The notes beneath the pieces are model-generated. The model did no database searches. It saw only the letters and a list, made by a program, of their open reading frames with translations, and was not told the DNA's origin. A stretch of 64,000 nucleotides of DNA from positions 1,818,701-1,882,700 of the forward strand of contig NC_040016.1 in assembly GCF_000972845.2 (NCBI RefSeq), given 5' to 3'. Below are positions 1-64,000 of the stretch, piece after piece. Made by a program: the position numbers and the translations under genes. The stretch comes from Larimichthys crocea (lineage: Eukaryota > Chordata > Actinopteri > Sciaenidae). Numbering within the stretch: position 1 is the stretch's first letter; every line of letters starts with the position of its first letter.

Positions 1-262
1 GCCACCTGTCAGGTGTCCCAGCATGCATTGCGAGGCCTTTCCTGTACACGCTCCATCGGAGGCTGTCACACACCGCTGGACCGGAATTGCTCAGCACACA
101 CGTTTTAAAGACACACACAGAGATACAAACACACACTCTGACTGTTGGTTGCATTGAATCGGTCTGATAAGCTGTCAAATGCTCATTGCCATCCAGCTGA
201 ATATGTCTCTCATCTTATGAGTTTGATTACAAGGATACTAATTATTTCTTCATCACCCCCCT

Positions 263-320
<58 letters not shown>

Positions 321-325
321 CCCAG
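1..325 (+). other. intron end upstream of first visible exon
   Basis: This is the tail of an intron that begins outside the window. It ends in ttctcttcccag at 325. It holds a short CA-rich stretch (about 106-135) and a CT microsatellite next to the acceptor. No coding sequence is seen. Confidence 0.8.
264..313 (+). repeat. (CT)25 microsatellite forming a pyrimidine tract
   Basis: This is an uninterrupted CT run of about 25 units. It is followed by ttctcttcccag and the plexin exon at 326, so the microsatellite lies where the spliceosome reads the polypyrimidine tract. Confidence 0.95.
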
Positions 326-62888
<62,563 letters not shown>

Positions 62889-63640
62889 GTAAGGACGCAA
62901 TCAGACAGTCTTTCAGTAGGCTTGCGTGGGTGCAGCAAAGACGAACCTTTTGCAAGAATGTGGAGGATTTTCTGTGTTGCCTAGCTGTCTCTCTCCTAAT
63001 TTGTATGCATAATATAGGCAGAAATTGGTGCATTCTGCTGCACCTTGTGTGTAATCAACTATGGTTATTTCATGGTATTTATAATTTACATCCACACTGT
63101 TTGATCTATGATTCTGCTTGATGTACATCTGTAGAACAGATACAAATGCATCAATACATTATTAATCCCTGGTGGAGGTTGTGCCATACATTAATGCCTT
63201 TTTTTCAAGGAGCATAGCCAACTAAACTGAAATATGAACTCTATATAAAAGATGATAAATGTATTATTCTGCCAGCATACTTCCCGCCTCAGTCTGGAAG
63301 AAAACTAAACATTCCTCTCCATTTTCAAACTCGTCTTGGTTTTCAAAGTCATATTATTTATTCTGTTTATCTTTATGTTTCAAAAGTAAATCTTTGAGAG
63401 CAGGAACAGCAGTAAAGGAGGCTCCTGAAGCAGTGCACTGCTAGTTGATGAGCTGCAGCAGAGATGTATCTTTAAATATTACTTGACTTATTGAAATGAG
63501 ACTACATAGCCACAGGAAGATTTCCTGTGCAAACACAAGCTGTGTTGTGGAGAAAAGAGAAGAGGGAAAAAAAAAGAAGCTCGGAGCTTCTAAATGCTAA
63601 TGGGCTCACTAGCATGACCCAGAAACTCAGAAACTACATA

Positions 63641-63643
<3 letters not shown>

Positions 63644-63686
<43 letters not shown>
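63644..63686 (+). repeat. (CA)21 microsatellite
   Basis: A pure CA run of about 21 units preceded by acatacaaac. Confidence 0.95.
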
Positions 63687-63688
<2 letters not shown>

Positions 63689-63853
63689 TAACTGTCTTAT
63701 TTACTTCAAAAGTATAGTTCCAGGAACATAACATATGTTATTTGCTGAGTTTTTTGGTTTGGATTTCTGTTGTATTTACTTAGAAAACTAAACTACTTGC
63801 ACAAGTTGCATGACGTAGCCCTGTCACTTTTAAAGAAGCTTAAAGAAGCTCAC

Positions 63854-63893
63854 TTTCAAATTAAAAGCCAGTGTCATTTCAAATTAAAAGCCA
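63854..63893 (+). repeat. 17-bp direct repeat, 23-bp period
   Basis: tttcaaattaaaagcca occurs at 63854-63870 and 63877-63893. Just upstream, taaagaagct is also doubled (about 63830-63849). Confidence 0.9.
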
Positions 63894-64000
63894 ATCAAGA
63901 TCACAGTATTGTTCTGTTATCAAGGCAACTCTGACTTATATGCAGTATATTTGTATAGCCTTTTGTTTGAGAGTATCACCTCTTAGAACAGCCCACATTA

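Larger units (their letters stand above)
62889..64000 (+). other. start of intron 12 (runs off the window)
   Basis: It begins with gtaagg. It contains a (CA)n at 63644-63686 and a short tandem duplication at 63854-63893. The next exon is not reached. Confidence 0.85.

Overview
The window is vertebrate genomic DNA, almost certainly from a teleost fish. It holds an internal part of one gene on the + strand: a class A plexin, closest to plexin-A1 as I know the family. Twelve coding exons lie between 326 and 62888. All introns are GT-AG and the phases join without conflict. The spliced exons give 1,664 nt, an open frame of 554 codons plus two bases, so residue numbers below (1-554) count from the first exon seen here. 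The protein part covers PSI1, IPT1, PSI2, IPT2, PSI3, IPT3, IPT4 and the first residues of IPT5 of the extracellular stalk. The Sema domain exons lie upstream of the window. IPT5-6, the transmembrane helix and the cytoplasmic GAP region lie downstream. Plexin-A proteins are cell-surface receptors for semaphorins, acting with neuropilins, in axon guidance and cell migration. The part seen here is the stalk between the ligand-binding head and the membrane.

Layout: exons 1-4 of the window lie at 326-6003 and exon 5 at 11662-11776. Two long introns follow, 15.5 kb (11777-27229) and an apparent 19.9 kb (27431-47379), on either side of exon 6 (27230-27430). Exons 7-12 lie at 47380-62888, including one short intron of 126 bp. 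Introns fill about 97 per cent of the window. They hold CA/GT and CT microsatellites, polypurine tracts, a minisatellite, a MITE with inverted ends, two hAT-type elements with 8-bp target duplications (one keeps a BED-finger fragment), and a tRNA-derived SINE with a tandemly doubled head. The fish call rests on the repeat types and the dense CA/GT arrays.

The most striking structure is a direct repeat of about 6 kb inside the 19.9-kb intron: about 35231-41882 recurs at 41914-47900 across a 10-N gap. The first copy contains a scrambled, insertion-rich version of exon 7 at about 41205-41354. The copies differ mainly by single-base indels in runs, and the sequence worsens toward the gap. I read this as an assembly duplication made from noisy reads or unmerged haplotypes, not a biological tandem duplication. 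The true intron is probably about 13-14 kb.

I found no second gene, no RNA gene other than the SINE head, no CRISPR, and no sign of a new multi-gene system. Other open frames are low-complexity or shadow frames.
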